A DNA stretch of 64,000 nt from Balneicella halophila (GTDB lineage Bacteria; Bacteroidota; Bacteroidia; Bacteroidales; Balneicellaceae), in the NCBI RefSeq assembly GCF_003096835.1, contig NZ_QENZ01000003.1, forward strand, positions 682,001-746,000, given 5' to 3'. The position numbers were made by a program, and so were the translations under genes. Positions 17,681 to 28,700 of the stretch are shown one piece after another. The number at the start of each line of letters is the position of its first letter. The first letter of the stretch is position 1. Below the pieces are notes generated by a model that did no database searches, was not told the DNA's origin, and saw nothing but the letters and a program-made list of their open reading frames with translations.

Positions 17681-18523
17681 ATGAAAATGAAATCTTCTTT
17701 GTCTATTATTATCAGCATTACCCTAGTGATGATTATTTTGGGAGGTGTCGGAATAATATTATTGAGCGGACAACATTTAAAAAATTATGTGAGAGAGCAT
17801 ATTATGGTCTCAGTTGTGTTAGATGATAATATAAAGGAGGTTGAAATACGCCAATTGGAGAAAATATTAAATGCTTCGGGATATGTAAAATCAAGTGAGT
17901 ATGTTACGAAAGAGGAGGCAGAGAAACGACTAGAACAGCAGTTGGGCATTGAGTTTACAAAAGTCCTTGACTTTAATCCATTGATGGCTTCCATTGACCT
18001 AAAACTCCAGCCTGATTATATCCAGCAAGATAGCATTACAAAAATTGAAAAGGAATTGTTAGATTTTCAAGGTGTTGAGGAGGTTTATTATAAGAAGAGC
18101 TTGTTAGAAAGTATCAATGAAAATTTGAGAAAAATAACCTTGATACTTTTGGCTGTATCGCTTCTGCTGTTTGTGATTAGTTTTACTCTAATTAATAATA
18201 CCATACGGCTTTCAATTTATGCCCAAAGATTCATTATCAATACGATGCAGATTGTGGGAGCTACGGATAGCTTTGTTCGAAAGCCATTTGTAAGAGAGGG
18301 GATGTTCAGGGGATTCATCGCTGGAATTCTTGCGTCTATAGTGTTGGTTGTTGTGGTATATTTCCTGCCTGAAGATTTTCATAATATCGTATCTATACGA
18401 GATCCGTATTTTCTATGGCTCATTTTAGCCTTGATAGTTATCGCTGTAGCTTTTTCTTGGTTTGCTACTTACTTTGCCGTTTCTCATTACTTGAGAAAGC
18501 AAACAACAGCTTTGTACAAATAA
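17681..18523 (+). CDS. ftsX: cell-division protein FtsX
   Basis: A 280-residue permease-like protein with four membrane segments: one near residues 5-28, then the extracytoplasmic domain (about 30-155), then three at about 160-185, 205-235 and 245-270. With the ATPase FtsE it transmits a signal across the inner membrane to peptidoglycan hydrolases at the septum. The NTMQIVGATDSFVRKPFVREGM cytoplasmic loop is the conserved FtsX coupling region. FtsE is not encoded in this window. The gene is wedged between yfhO (2 nt) and waaA (7 nt), consistent with one envelope-related transcript. Confidence 0.92.
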   Translation: MKMKSSLSIIISITLVMIILGGVGIILLSGQHLKNYVREHIMVSVVLDDNIKEVEIRQLEKILNASGYVKSSEYVTKEEAEKRLEQQLGIEFTKVLDFNPLMASIDLKLQPDYIQQDSITKIEKELLDFQGVEEVYYKKSLLESINENLRKITLILLAVSLLLFVISFTLINNTIRLSIYAQRFIINTMQIVGATDSFVRKPFVREGMFRGFIAGILASIVLVVVVYFLPEDFHNIVSIRDPYFLWLILALIVIAVAFSWFATYFAVSHYLRKQTTALYK

Positions 18524-18530
18524 TTTTCTG

Positions 18531-19787
18531 ATGAAGATATTATACACCATAGGAATTTATCTGTATGCTTTTTTGTTAAAATTAGTTTCCCCGGTTCATC
18601 CTAAAGCAAAACTTTGGGTCGATGGTCGTAAAGGAGTTTTCCAAAAGCTTGAAAACTCATTGAAAACTAATCAAAATCCTGTTATATGGATGCATGTTTC
18701 TTCTTTGGGAGAATTTGAACAAGGACGCCCTTTGATTGAACAGATAAAACAAAAATATCCTGAGTATAAAATCGTGCTCACTTTTTTTTCGCCTTCAGGG
18801 TACGAAATTCGCAAAGACTATCCACTTGCTGATGTCGTTGTTTATCTTCCGATAGATACTCCAAGGAATGCAAAACGGTTTTTAAACCTTGTAAAGCCTA
18901 AAAAAATATTTTTTGTGAAATATGATTTTTGGTATCACTACCTAAGTGAGGCACATCGTCGAAATATTCCCACCTATCTTATTTCAGCACTATTTCGTGA
19001 AAATCAATTGTTCTTTAAACCTTATGGTCGATTTTATCGTAAGATTTTGCACTTCTTTACAACTATGTTTGTTCAAGATAAAAACTCCGTTGAATTACTC
19101 AATTCAGTGGGGTACAATAAAGCTATAATTGCTGGTGATACGCGAGTTGATAGAGTGGCAGACTTAGCAGAACAGGTACAGCCAATTCCATATATTGATG
19201 ATTTAAAACAAGACGCTCTTCTTTTAATAGCTGGCAGTACTTGGCAACCCGATGAAGAGCTGTTATTGTCTTTTTTTAAAAAGTATCACACTAGCCTTCC
19301 AGTAAAACTTATCGTAGCTCCGCACGAAATTGATCATGCGCATGTGGAGCAATTAAGCAAGATGTTTAAAGATGCTTCGATATCACACATTCGTTATTCA
19401 TCTTTATCAGAAAATACAAAAGTGGAAGATTATGTAGCGCTAATTATCGATAGTATTGGATTACTTTCTTCCTTATATCAATATGGGGATATCGCTTATA
19501 TCGGAGGAGGCTTTGGTGCAGGAATTCATAATACATTGGAACCTGCGACGTTTGGGTTGCCCATTATTTTTGGGGAAAAGTATCATAAATTTAATGAAGC
19601 TGTTAGTTTAGTTGCCCTTAAAGGAGCTTTTTCAATAAATCAATTATCAGAACTTGAAGAAATTGGAAAGAAATTGTTGACAGATTCTGGCTTTAGAGAA
19701 AAGTCAGGAAATGTTGCTAAAGCTTTTATCAGCAGTCAAAAAGGAGCTGTTGATATAGTTATATCTTACTGTTTTTCAGAAAAATAG
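18531..19787 (+). CDS. waaA: 3-deoxy-D-manno-octulosonic acid (Kdo) transferase
   Basis: A 418-residue GT-B glycosyltransferase (GT30) that adds Kdo to lipid A precursor at the inner membrane. A single N-terminal hydrophobic anchor (residues 1-20) precedes WMHVSSLGEFEQGRPLIEQ, the conserved N-terminal motif with the catalytic Glu. IAGSTWQPDEELLL near residue 235 and GGGFGAGIHNTLEPATFGLPIIFG near 325 are the C-terminal CMP-Kdo-binding elements. Length is normal. It is the last gene of the yfhO-ftsX-waaA group. Confidence 0.94.
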   Translation: MKILYTIGIYLYAFLLKLVSPVHPKAKLWVDGRKGVFQKLENSLKTNQNPVIWMHVSSLGEFEQGRPLIEQIKQKYPEYKIVLTFFSPSGYEIRKDYPLADVVVYLPIDTPRNAKRFLNLVKPKKIFFVKYDFWYHYLSEAHRRNIPTYLISALFRENQLFFKPYGRFYRKILHFFTTMFVQDKNSVELLNSVGYNKAIIAGDTRVDRVADLAEQVQPIPYIDDLKQDALLLIAGSTWQPDEELLLSFFKKYHTSLPVKLIVAPHEIDHAHVEQLSKMFKDASISHIRYSSLSENTKVEDYVALIIDSIGLLSSLYQYGDIAYIGGGFGAGIHNTLEPATFGLPIIFGEKYHKFNEAVSLVALKGAFSINQLSELEEIGKKLLTDSGFREKSGNVAKAFISSQKGAVDIVISYCFSEK

Positions 19788-19913
19788 CAGGTTTTTATTG
19801 CAATTTAGAAATTTAATCTTATCAACAGTCTAAGTAGTTGTTTTTCAATGAAAACAAATTCTAAATAAGAAAACTTTACGATAAAAATGATTCCTGTTCT
19901 TATCGCGTTTTTG

Positions 19914-19921
19914 TATCTTTG
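19914..19921 (+). promoter_or_regulatory. -7 promoter box of the class II ribonucleotide reductase gene
   Basis: TATCTTTG, exact TAnnTTTG, lies 42 nt before the ATG at 19964. It overlaps a possible upstream start at 19919 and so argues against that start. Confidence 0.55.
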
Positions 19922-19963
19922 GTTTCACTAAATTATTACCAAAATATATTATTCCATATAACT

Positions 19964-22519
19964 ATGAGTTCAGAAACAGATCGAATGACGTCTTTGTTTG
20001 ACGTAAAAACCGCTTCGTATACACAAGATGAAGCATTTAAGGCATCAGTAAAATATTTCAATGGCGATGAATTAGCTGCTCGCGTTTGGGTCAATAAATA
20101 TGCTTTGAAAGATTCTAAGGGCAATATTTTTGAGTTAACTCCTGATGACATGCACAAGCGATTGACCAAAGAGATTGCTCGAATTGAAAATACATATGCA
20201 AATCCATTGTCAGAGGAGGAGATTTATGCTGTGCTCAAGGATTTTAAATATATTGTTCCACAAGGAGGTCCAATGTCGGGCATTGGTAACGATATGCAAA
20301 TTTCTTCATTGTCAAATTGTTTTGTGATAGGCAATGATCGAGATTCTGATTCTTACGGTGGAATTATGAAAATAGATCAAGAGCAGGTGCAACTGATGAA
20401 ACGCCGAGGCGGGGTAGGACATGATTTGTCACATATACGCCCAAGTGGCTCACCGGTAAAGAACTCAGCACTTACATCTACAGGCCTAGTGCCATTTATG
20501 GAACGATACTCAAATTCTACCCGAGAGGTTGCACAAGACGGTCGTCGTGGAGCTTTAATGTTAAGTGTTTCAATAAAACACCCGGATGCTGAAAGTTTTA
20601 TAGATGCAAAAACAGAGCAAGGAAAAGTTACTGGCGCTAACGTTTCTGTAAAGATTCATGATGATTTTATGCAGGCTGTTGTGGAGGAGGATACTTATGT
20701 ACAACAATATCCTATTGATGCTCCTAATCCTAGGTACACGAAAGAGATAAATGCCAAATCGTTGTGGGATAAAATTGTGCACAATGCATGGAGATCAGCT
20801 GAGCCGGGAATCCTGTTTTGGGATACTATTATCAAAGAATCTGTGCCAGATTGCTATGCAGACTTAGGCTACAAAACTGTTTCTACAAATCCATGTGGAG
20901 AAATCCCATTATGCCCCTATGACAGTTGCCGTTTGTTAGCGATAAACTTATATTCCTATGTTCAAAATCCGTTTTTAGAAGATGCTTCGTTTGATTTTGA
21001 CTTGTTCAGAAAGCATGTTCGATTAGCACAACGGATCATGGACGATATTATCGATTTAGAACTCGAAAAAATTCAAGGGATTATCGATAAAATAAAAAGT
21101 GATCCTGAAGATGATGAAGTGAAGCGAATTGAGATGAATCTATGGAAGAATATTGCACAAAAAGCAAAAGAAGGACGACGTACCGGAGTAGGAATTACCG
21201 CTGAGGGAGATATGCTGGCAGCATTAGGCTTACGCTACGGAAGTGAGACGGCTATCGACTTTTCTACAGAAGTACACAAGACTATAGCTTTAGAAGCATA
21301 TCGCTCTTCAGTAGAGTTAGCTAGAGATAGAGGAGCTTTCCCAATGTTTGATATTGAGCGAGAAAAAGACAATCCATTCATTAACAGGTTGAAAGATGCC
21401 GACCCTCAATTTTATGAGGATATGAAAGAATACGGTCGCCGTAATCTAGCTTGTTTGACAATAGCCCCAACAGGGACCACAAGTTTAATGACACAAACGA
21501 CTTCAGGTATTGAGCCTGTATTCCTTCCAGTATATAAACGTCGTCGTAAGGTAAATCCAAATGATAAAGACGTTCGTATAGATTTTATTGATGAGGTTGG
21601 AGATCACTGGGAGGAATATGTGGTATATCACCATAAATTTCAGGATTGGATGAAGACGAAAGGCTATGATACAGACAAAAATTATTCTAATGAAGAAATT
21701 GATAAGTTGGTGGAAGAATCACCTTATTATAAAGCAACATCGAACGATATTGATTGGGTGAGCAAAGTGAAGATGCAGGGACAAATTCAAAAGTGGGTTG
21801 ACCATTCTATTAGTGTGACTGTAAACTTACCCAATGACGTTAGTGAAGAATTAGTTGGAGAGCTTTATATTGAGGCATGGAAAAGTGGCTGTAAAGGATG
21901 TACAGTTTACCGAGATGGATCACGAGCCGGTGTGTTGGTGTCAAATGACAAGAAAGAGGAGGAAGCAAAAGCGCCAAGCAAACGTCCTAGAGAGTTAGAA
22001 GCAGACGTGGTACGCTTTCAAAACAATAAAGAAAAATGGATCGCCTTTGTGGGGCTTTACGACGGCAAACCGTATGAGATTTTTACGGGTATAGCCGATG
22101 ATGAGGAAGGAATCATGTTGCCTAAAACTGTTGAAAAAGGAGTGATTATCAAAAATAGAAATGAAGACGGTTCGTCAAGATATGATTTTCAATTCCAAAA
22201 TAAGCGTGGCTTTAAAGTTACTATTGAGGGATTATCTTATAAATTTAATCCAGAGTTTTGGAATTATGCCAAACTGATATCCGGAGTGATGCGTCATGGA
22301 ATGCCTGTGGTTGATATGATTGGTCTGATTTCAAGCTTACAATTGAATAATGATAGTATTAATACGTGGAAGAATGGAATTGAACGTACTTTAAAAAAGT
22401 ATGTCGCTGATGGTACGAAAGCACAAGGTAGAGAATGCCAAGCTTGCGGTTCAGAATCAGTAGTCTATCAAGAAGGATGCTTAATTTGCAAAGATTGTGG
22501 ATCTTCCAAGTGTGGTTAA
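19964..22519 (+). CDS. nrdJ: adenosylcobalamin-dependent (class II) ribonucleotide reductase
   Basis: An 851-residue enzyme that reduces ribonucleotides to deoxyribonucleotides using B12 as radical source, independent of oxygen. The core shows SSLSNCFVIG (first redox Cys), STNPCGEIPLCPYDSCRLLAINL (radical-site Cys region) and TIAPTGTTSLM (phosphate-binding loop). A TSCPD-type C-terminal domain (about residues 670-800) ends in a zinc ribbon, CQAC...CLICKDCGSSKCG, whose last cysteines can re-reduce the active site. No class I or III reductase is in the window. I looked for a cobalamin riboswitch upstream and saw none. Confidence 0.93.
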   Translation: MSSETDRMTSLFDVKTASYTQDEAFKASVKYFNGDELAARVWVNKYALKDSKGNIFELTPDDMHKRLTKEIARIENTYANPLSEEEIYAVLKDFKYIVPQGGPMSGIGNDMQISSLSNCFVIGNDRDSDSYGGIMKIDQEQVQLMKRRGGVGHDLSHIRPSGSPVKNSALTSTGLVPFMERYSNSTREVAQDGRRGALMLSVSIKHPDAESFIDAKTEQGKVTGANVSVKIHDDFMQAVVEEDTYVQQYPIDAPNPRYTKEINAKSLWDKIVHNAWRSAEPGILFWDTIIKESVPDCYADLGYKTVSTNPCGEIPLCPYDSCRLLAINLYSYVQNPFLEDASFDFDLFRKHVRLAQRIMDDIIDLELEKIQGIIDKIKSDPEDDEVKRIEMNLWKNIAQKAKEGRRTGVGITAEGDMLAALGLRYGSETAIDFSTEVHKTIALEAYRSSVELARDRGAFPMFDIEREKDNPFINRLKDADPQFYEDMKEYGRRNLACLTIAPTGTTSLMTQTTSGIEPVFLPVYKRRRKVNPNDKDVRIDFIDEVGDHWEEYVVYHHKFQDWMKTKGYDTDKNYSNEEIDKLVEESPYYKATSNDIDWVSKVKMQGQIQKWVDHSISVTVNLPNDVSEELVGELYIEAWKSGCKGCTVYRDGSRAGVLVSNDKKEEEAKAPSKRPRELEADVVRFQNNKEKWIAFVGLYDGKPYEIFTGIADDEEGIMLPKTVEKGVIIKNRNEDGSSRYDFQFQNKRGFKVTIEGLSYKFNPEFWNYAKLISGVMRHGMPVVDMIGLISSLQLNNDSINTWKNGIERTLKKYVADGTKAQGRECQACGSESVVYQEGCLICKDCGSSKCG

Positions 22520-22608
22520 TGGAAAAATAGAAAAAAATCGTCTAAACATAATACTTAAGTTAATTGAGTTTGATATTTGCAAATCAGATGTTTAGATAAA
22601 GGAAAAGA

Positions 22609-22645
22609 AAAAGAGAGACATGCTGTCGAACATGTCTCTCTTTTT
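22609..22645 (+). terminator. terminator of nrdJ
   Basis: A perfect 13-bp stem, AAAGAGAGACATG with CATGTCTCTCTTT, 8-nt loop, followed by a T-rich tail. Coordinates may be off by one base. Confidence 0.9.
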
Positions 22646-22683
22646 CTTTTCTTTGATACAAACGTTTTAGCTGTAATAATTAC

Positions 22684-22691
22684 TATATTTG
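22684..22691 (+). promoter_or_regulatory. -7 promoter box of the giant protease/adhesin gene
   Basis: TATATTTG, exact TAnnTTTG, 38 nt before the ATG at 22730. It favours that ATG over the longer open frame that begins upstream in the nrdJ terminator. Confidence 0.5.
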
Positions 22692-22729
22692 GGCAAACTA
22701 AAATTAACCAAAAATTAATAATTTATTCT

Positions 22730-25700
22730 ATGAAAAAGACTTTACTAGTTCTAGTAATTCTTGTCAGTATTTTTAACTTTTCTTTATCTGCAATAAATCT
22801 TGATGATTTAGAAAAACAAGACAAAAAAGAACAAACCAACAATTCACAGAAGTATGTGAAAATTGAATTAGAGTCGATACCTACAGCAGAAGAGCGAAAA
22901 GCGCTTGAAACTAGAGGTATTTTTCTTGTCCGTTACATTTCAGGCACAACTTATTATGCAATCGTAGAGAAGAAGCAAACTCTTCAAAAAACGAAATCAA
23001 GGACTAATGATATTGTTTCTGAAGTTAGTACGATTGACGCAAAATCTAAATTGGACAGTTATCTGAAGAAAGGGGAAATTCCTGAGCATGCTATCGTTTC
23101 AGAGGGAGTCGTGCGAATTATCGTGGCCTATTTCCCAGATACAGACCTTTCATTGATTGGATCTTATATTAAAGATAAAAAATTAAAAGATTTTGAGCTT
23201 TATAAAGCGTTCAAAATGTTCAATATAAGTATCCCATTTGATTTAGTTATAGACTTAGCTTCTCAGTCTTGGGTAAGGAAAATCGAATGTATTTCGCCTC
23301 CCTATGAGTTTAACAATATAGAAGCGCGAACAATGAACAGAGCAGAGCTGCTTTCATATACTGGAATAGGAGGTAGAGGTTTGACTGGCGAAGGTATGAA
23401 TGTGGGTATATGGGATGCCAACGTAGAAGGTCATCCTGATTTAGGTAAAAGATTACACACTCAGGAGTTTACAAGTTCAAATTCTCATGGACAGCATGTT
23501 GCAGGAACTATGGTAGGCTCAGGTTTACTAAATATTAGAGCCAGAGGTATGGCTCCAGAAGCAGAAGTTTATACTTGGAATTTCCAAAACGGAAATACTC
23601 AAGCTGAGATGCTTAGAGGTATTCAAGAGTTTGACATAGCAATCACTCAGAATTCTTATGGTATATCTAACAAATTATATTGTGAAACACCTTCTGAATA
23701 TAGGATGAACGATGAGCAATTAGATTGGTTGGTTAATAAATTTTCTTACGTGACCCATGTCTTCTCAGCGGGTAACGACCAGTATATTTGTCCTGATCAA
23801 GGTCCATACAGAACATCGACTAAACGCGTCAAGAATGCTATTTTAGTAGGTGCTGTTGATAAATATACAAATATGAGTGATTTCAGTAGCTGGGGTCCTA
23901 TGGATGATGGACGTATTCTTCCCCATGTTGTTGCAAACGGAACGGACATTCTTTCTACTGTTTACAATAACTCTTACGAACAAGAAGACTGGCAAGGAAC
24001 TTCTATGGCATGTCCTGCCATTTCTGGGTTAACAACCTTACTTTATCAACGATATAAACAAATAAATGGAGGAGAAAATCCTCTTTCTTCGTTAATAAAG
24101 GGAGCTTTACTAAATACAGCGGAAGATTTGGGAAATAAAGGTCCCGATTATCAGTTTGGTTTCGGACGTGCTGATGGAGAGAAAGCTATTGAAATTCTTG
24201 AAAAGAAACAATATTTTATTGGAAGATTAACACATGAACAATCAAACTCATATGATATCACTATTCCTGCAGGTGCTACAGAGTTGAGTGTAATGTTAGT
24301 TTGGAATGATGTGGAAGGTACTGCTGGCGATAAAGCGTTAATTAATGATTTAGATTTAAAAGTTATAAATGGTGGTTCAATCACCTATCCGTGGATATTA
24401 AATCCAGCAATCCCTGAAGAGCCAGCAATAAAAGCTGTTGACAGATTAAATAATCAGGAACAAGTAACTATTGAAAATCCTAATACTTCTTATACGATAA
24501 AAATAGAAGGTTATAAGATACCTGGTGAAGAGCAAGAGTATGCAGTGGTATATTCATACAAGATGCCAGAACTAAGAATGATTTATCCAAATGGAGGAGA
24601 AGTATTTAGTCCTGGGGAGAAGATTATGGTGCGTTGGAATAGCATCGGTTATAATGGAAATCAAAAATTAGAACTATCTACAGATGGAGGAGCTACTTTC
24701 CAAACTCTAGAGGCTGAGGTTGCAGCTGGGAAACATGATGTGCTTTTTGATGTCCCAGCTACGATTACTGACAAAGCCATATTACGTGTTACACAAGGGG
24801 GGACAATGGATGTAAGTGATTTGCCTTTTGTTATAATGGGTACACCCCAGAATCTAAAACTTACTAATTCTCCTTGTAGTGTTTCGGGATGGAATTTAGG
24901 TTGGGATGCAGTAGATGGAGCTGTAAAATATAAAATATTAAGAGCTAATCCAGCAGAAGAAACATATAGTATAATTGGAGAGTCTGCTAGCTTAAGTTTT
25001 GAACTCCCAAATTTGAGTACTGCAGAAATGAATATCTATACTGTAAAAGCAGTAGATGCATCAGGTATTGAAAGTGAGAGAGCCATCGCAGTTATTGCTG
25101 ATAATAGTGGGACGCTACCTATTACTCCAACAGCTTTACCATTTATGGAAACATTTGAACAAACACCTAGTTCATATATTGAAATAGATAAAGGAGTAAA
25201 TGTTAAACAGGAATATGTACAACTAGGTTCTTCCAGTGATCCCACCTCCAAAAGTAAGGCATTAAGTTTTGCGGGCGATAGTGAACTTACCACTTCTTGG
25301 AATTCAACTGATGTCTATGCAAATAAGGCAAATGTAGCTGAAGCAAAGATTTGTAATATAGATGCAACTAATATAACCGGGAATTTATGGCTCCGATTCG
25401 GTTCGGTTATTCAAACTACAACACCTGGAAACGCAAACTTTAGGGTTTTAATTAATGGAAATCCTGTTGCAAATAATATAGGTAGAGTTAATATTGATTC
25501 AACACCAAAAGGGCAGACTGTACAGTATTATGATTTGTCTGATTATGTAGGACAAGAATTTTCGGTAAGCATACAAACGGCTGTACGCGATACTGAAGAT
25601 CAAGTAATTTTCGCCTATATCTATATTTTAGAAGCAAAAAACGATGTTGGTATTACAAATATGATAGTGCCTGCACATTCAGGAAATTTAACGGCTGATG

Positions 25701-28700
25701 AAAAAGTCTCAATATCAATTAAGAATAATGATGGAGAGGATATATCAAATGTTCCTGTTAAATTATATTTAGAAGGACAGTTAGTCGCTGAAGAAGTTGT
25801 TGCTGGTCCTATCCCTGCTTTCAAAACCTTAGATTATACATTTGCAAGAGGAGTTGATTTAACGATTCCAAATAAACTATACGAAATAAAAGCTGAAACA
25901 GCTTTGAAAGGTGATATAAATGAGAGCAACGATATAATGATCAAAAATACCGCGAACTTTGGTGATTATTATAGAATTCCTCCTTATGAAAATTATATGC
26001 CAGTTGAAAAAACAATAACAAGTGAAATTATTAAGTTTACTGATGATGGAGCAAAAGTTCTAAATTATAGTGATAATTTCCAAGGTGGAGTTGTTTTTAA
26101 ACCACAGACTGCTGGAGCTAGAGTGAAACTTAAATTCACAGAATTTAATACGCATCCTAACGATAAAGTAATAATTCATGATGGTCCTTATGTCTCATCA
26201 CCAATTTTAGCAGTTCTTTCTGGAAATATGACTACTCCAATGGAATTTATTGCAGACAATTATTCGAATGAGTTTTTGGTGGTATTTGAATCAACAGGAA
26301 CGAATAATGAAACCGGTTGGTTAGCCGAAGTTTCAGAAACAACAGAAGAGCCAACAAATAATTTTGTTAACAATACTTTTTCATTAGAAAGAATAGATAA
26401 TTCTAATGGATATTTTACCGAGCCCCAAACTATTTATATAGAAGTTGTGAACAATTCTAATAATGCTCAAACGAATGTTGAAGTTCAATATAGAGTAGAT
26501 AAAGGAGACTGGAATACAGAAACAATTAGTTCAATTCCTGCAGGGCAAGCAGTAAAGTATGGCTTTACCAAGAAGGCAGACATCACGGTATCTCAAAAAC
26601 GATATTTTATTGAAGCACAAGTACTAAATGAGGATGTTGATCTTGAAGATAACGAAACGTCAAAATTTATTACTAATGATAGATATTGTGTTTCTAGAGT
26701 GGGAAGTTATTCTTATAAGCCTGCCATATTTATTAAACAAGTGGCTAAAGATAAAGTCTTGCATGAAACATCTTCAAAAAATGCAGAGTCCAATGTGCCT
26801 CAGTATTTTAGAGATGTGATTTTTGAAGTGTATAAAAATAAGGATGATGATAAACTTGAAGTAACTGTTAGTGCTGTAGAATTGGGCGCACTGGCTCTAT
26901 GGGTTGATTGGAATAATGACGGCGATTTTGAGGATGGCAGCGAAGCGATAGGAGAAATTGCTGTTAGTCAAGGTGTAAATACGCATAGTATTCCAATCAG
27001 TATCCCTGCATCAGTAGGAGAAGGAAACTATAATATTAGACTACGTGTAGCCTCAACTCCTAATATCACAGTATGTAAAGATGATGGCTACGGTATCAAT
27101 GGAGAAGTAGAGGATTATACCATTAAAGTTGTAAACGAATATCCTTATCCAACAGATTTATCTATTGAAGGAACAAACCTAAAAAGTGGCAATGGTCTTA
27201 CCGATTCAGAATTGGTTAAAGTAACTATTTTAAATAATGGTACAGAAACGGTTAATGAGTTTGAAGTTGCCTATAAAATCAATGGAGGATCAGAGGTGAA
27301 AGAGACTGTTTCTACTGCTATAGTACCTAATGCTTCTATAGAGTACACTTTCACAGCTGAAGCAAATTTATCCGCAGGCGGTCCATATAAAATAGAATTA
27401 TATACAATATTGGATAAAGACGATAATTCTGAAAATGATAAGTTAGTTGTTGATATTACCAATGAGGTTCCTGCTTCGGATGGTTTTTATGCTCTTGATT
27501 TTGATGGGAAAGATGATCTAGTTAACTTAGGAAGTTTGAATGATACAAATTTAGAATCTTTTACTTTAGAAACTTGGATGAATCCTAAGACAGCAGGTGG
27601 TTATGGCAGTGTTGGGTTCGGTCGTTTGTTTGAAGGAAAAGGCGCAACTGTATTTTTGGTTGCTACACATAATTTCTATCCAGAAAATTCCATTGTGATT
27701 TCAAGTATAGGAGATGGAACTTTTATGAGTCCTGCGAATACTGTAAATTATAATGTGTGGCAACATATAGCAATCAGTTTTGATGCAACGACACAGACCG
27801 TAAAACTTTTTGTCAACGGTCAAGAAACACCATTGACTGCTTATAAACCAATAACTACAGCGCCAGAAGATAACACAACGAACGAATTGTACGTAGGTAA
27901 TAGACAAGACTTACAGCGTGCATTTAACGGGATGTTAGACGAAGTGCGTGTTTGGAATATCGTCAAAAATCAAACAGATATACAATCAGGAATGTATGCA
28001 CACCAAAAAGGTGCTGCTAACTTAGTTGCAGAATTCTCTTTTGATGAAGGCTATTATAATACAAAAGTTTATAGTGATAAGCTACAAGGTACTATCATGA
28101 ATGCTGAATCACTTGATGACAGTGAGCAAAGTATCTGGGTAGAACCTACTGATCTATTATATACGATTCACTATCCTGAGCAAGTTATTGATTGGGAGGT
28201 TAATGATTATAAATGGGGAACAGAAGTAGAGCAAGGAACAGATTTAACGAATATGGTTGGGACATTTACCCCAACTTGGCCTAATGTTGTTGCTAATGTT
28301 CAAGGAACTGCCCAAATATCAGGAGTTACTAGTAATGATTTTACCAATTCAGAAAATACACCAGTTCCGTTTGAATTGGCTACTACTGTTTTTGGTAGAG
28401 ATCTACAGGAAACTTACTTGCTAACTATTGTTGAGGAGAAGAGTACCGAATGCGAATTATTAAGTATTGAAATTCCAGGTGTTGGTTTTAATCCAAATCC
28501 TATTACGCAACAGATGACTTTTGAAGTTGATGAGACAACAGATTTAACCAGTTTGACTACCAATTTTACAGTATCAAACGGTGCTACAGTATGGATTGGT
28601 GATAAACAGATAATTTCAGGTGAGAGTTTGGATTTCTCTAAACCTATTGTTTTTACAGTTGTTGCCGCCAACGGTAGAGCAACTAATGAGTATAGTGTTG

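Noticed and set aside
19788-19963. Possible cobalamin riboswitch upstream of nrdJ
   Set aside because: The conserved B12-box core was not found on either strand.
22577-22729. N-terminal extension of the giant protein
   Set aside because: It would be translated from within the nrdJ terminator and upstream of the -7 box, and it precedes a clear signal peptide at 22730.
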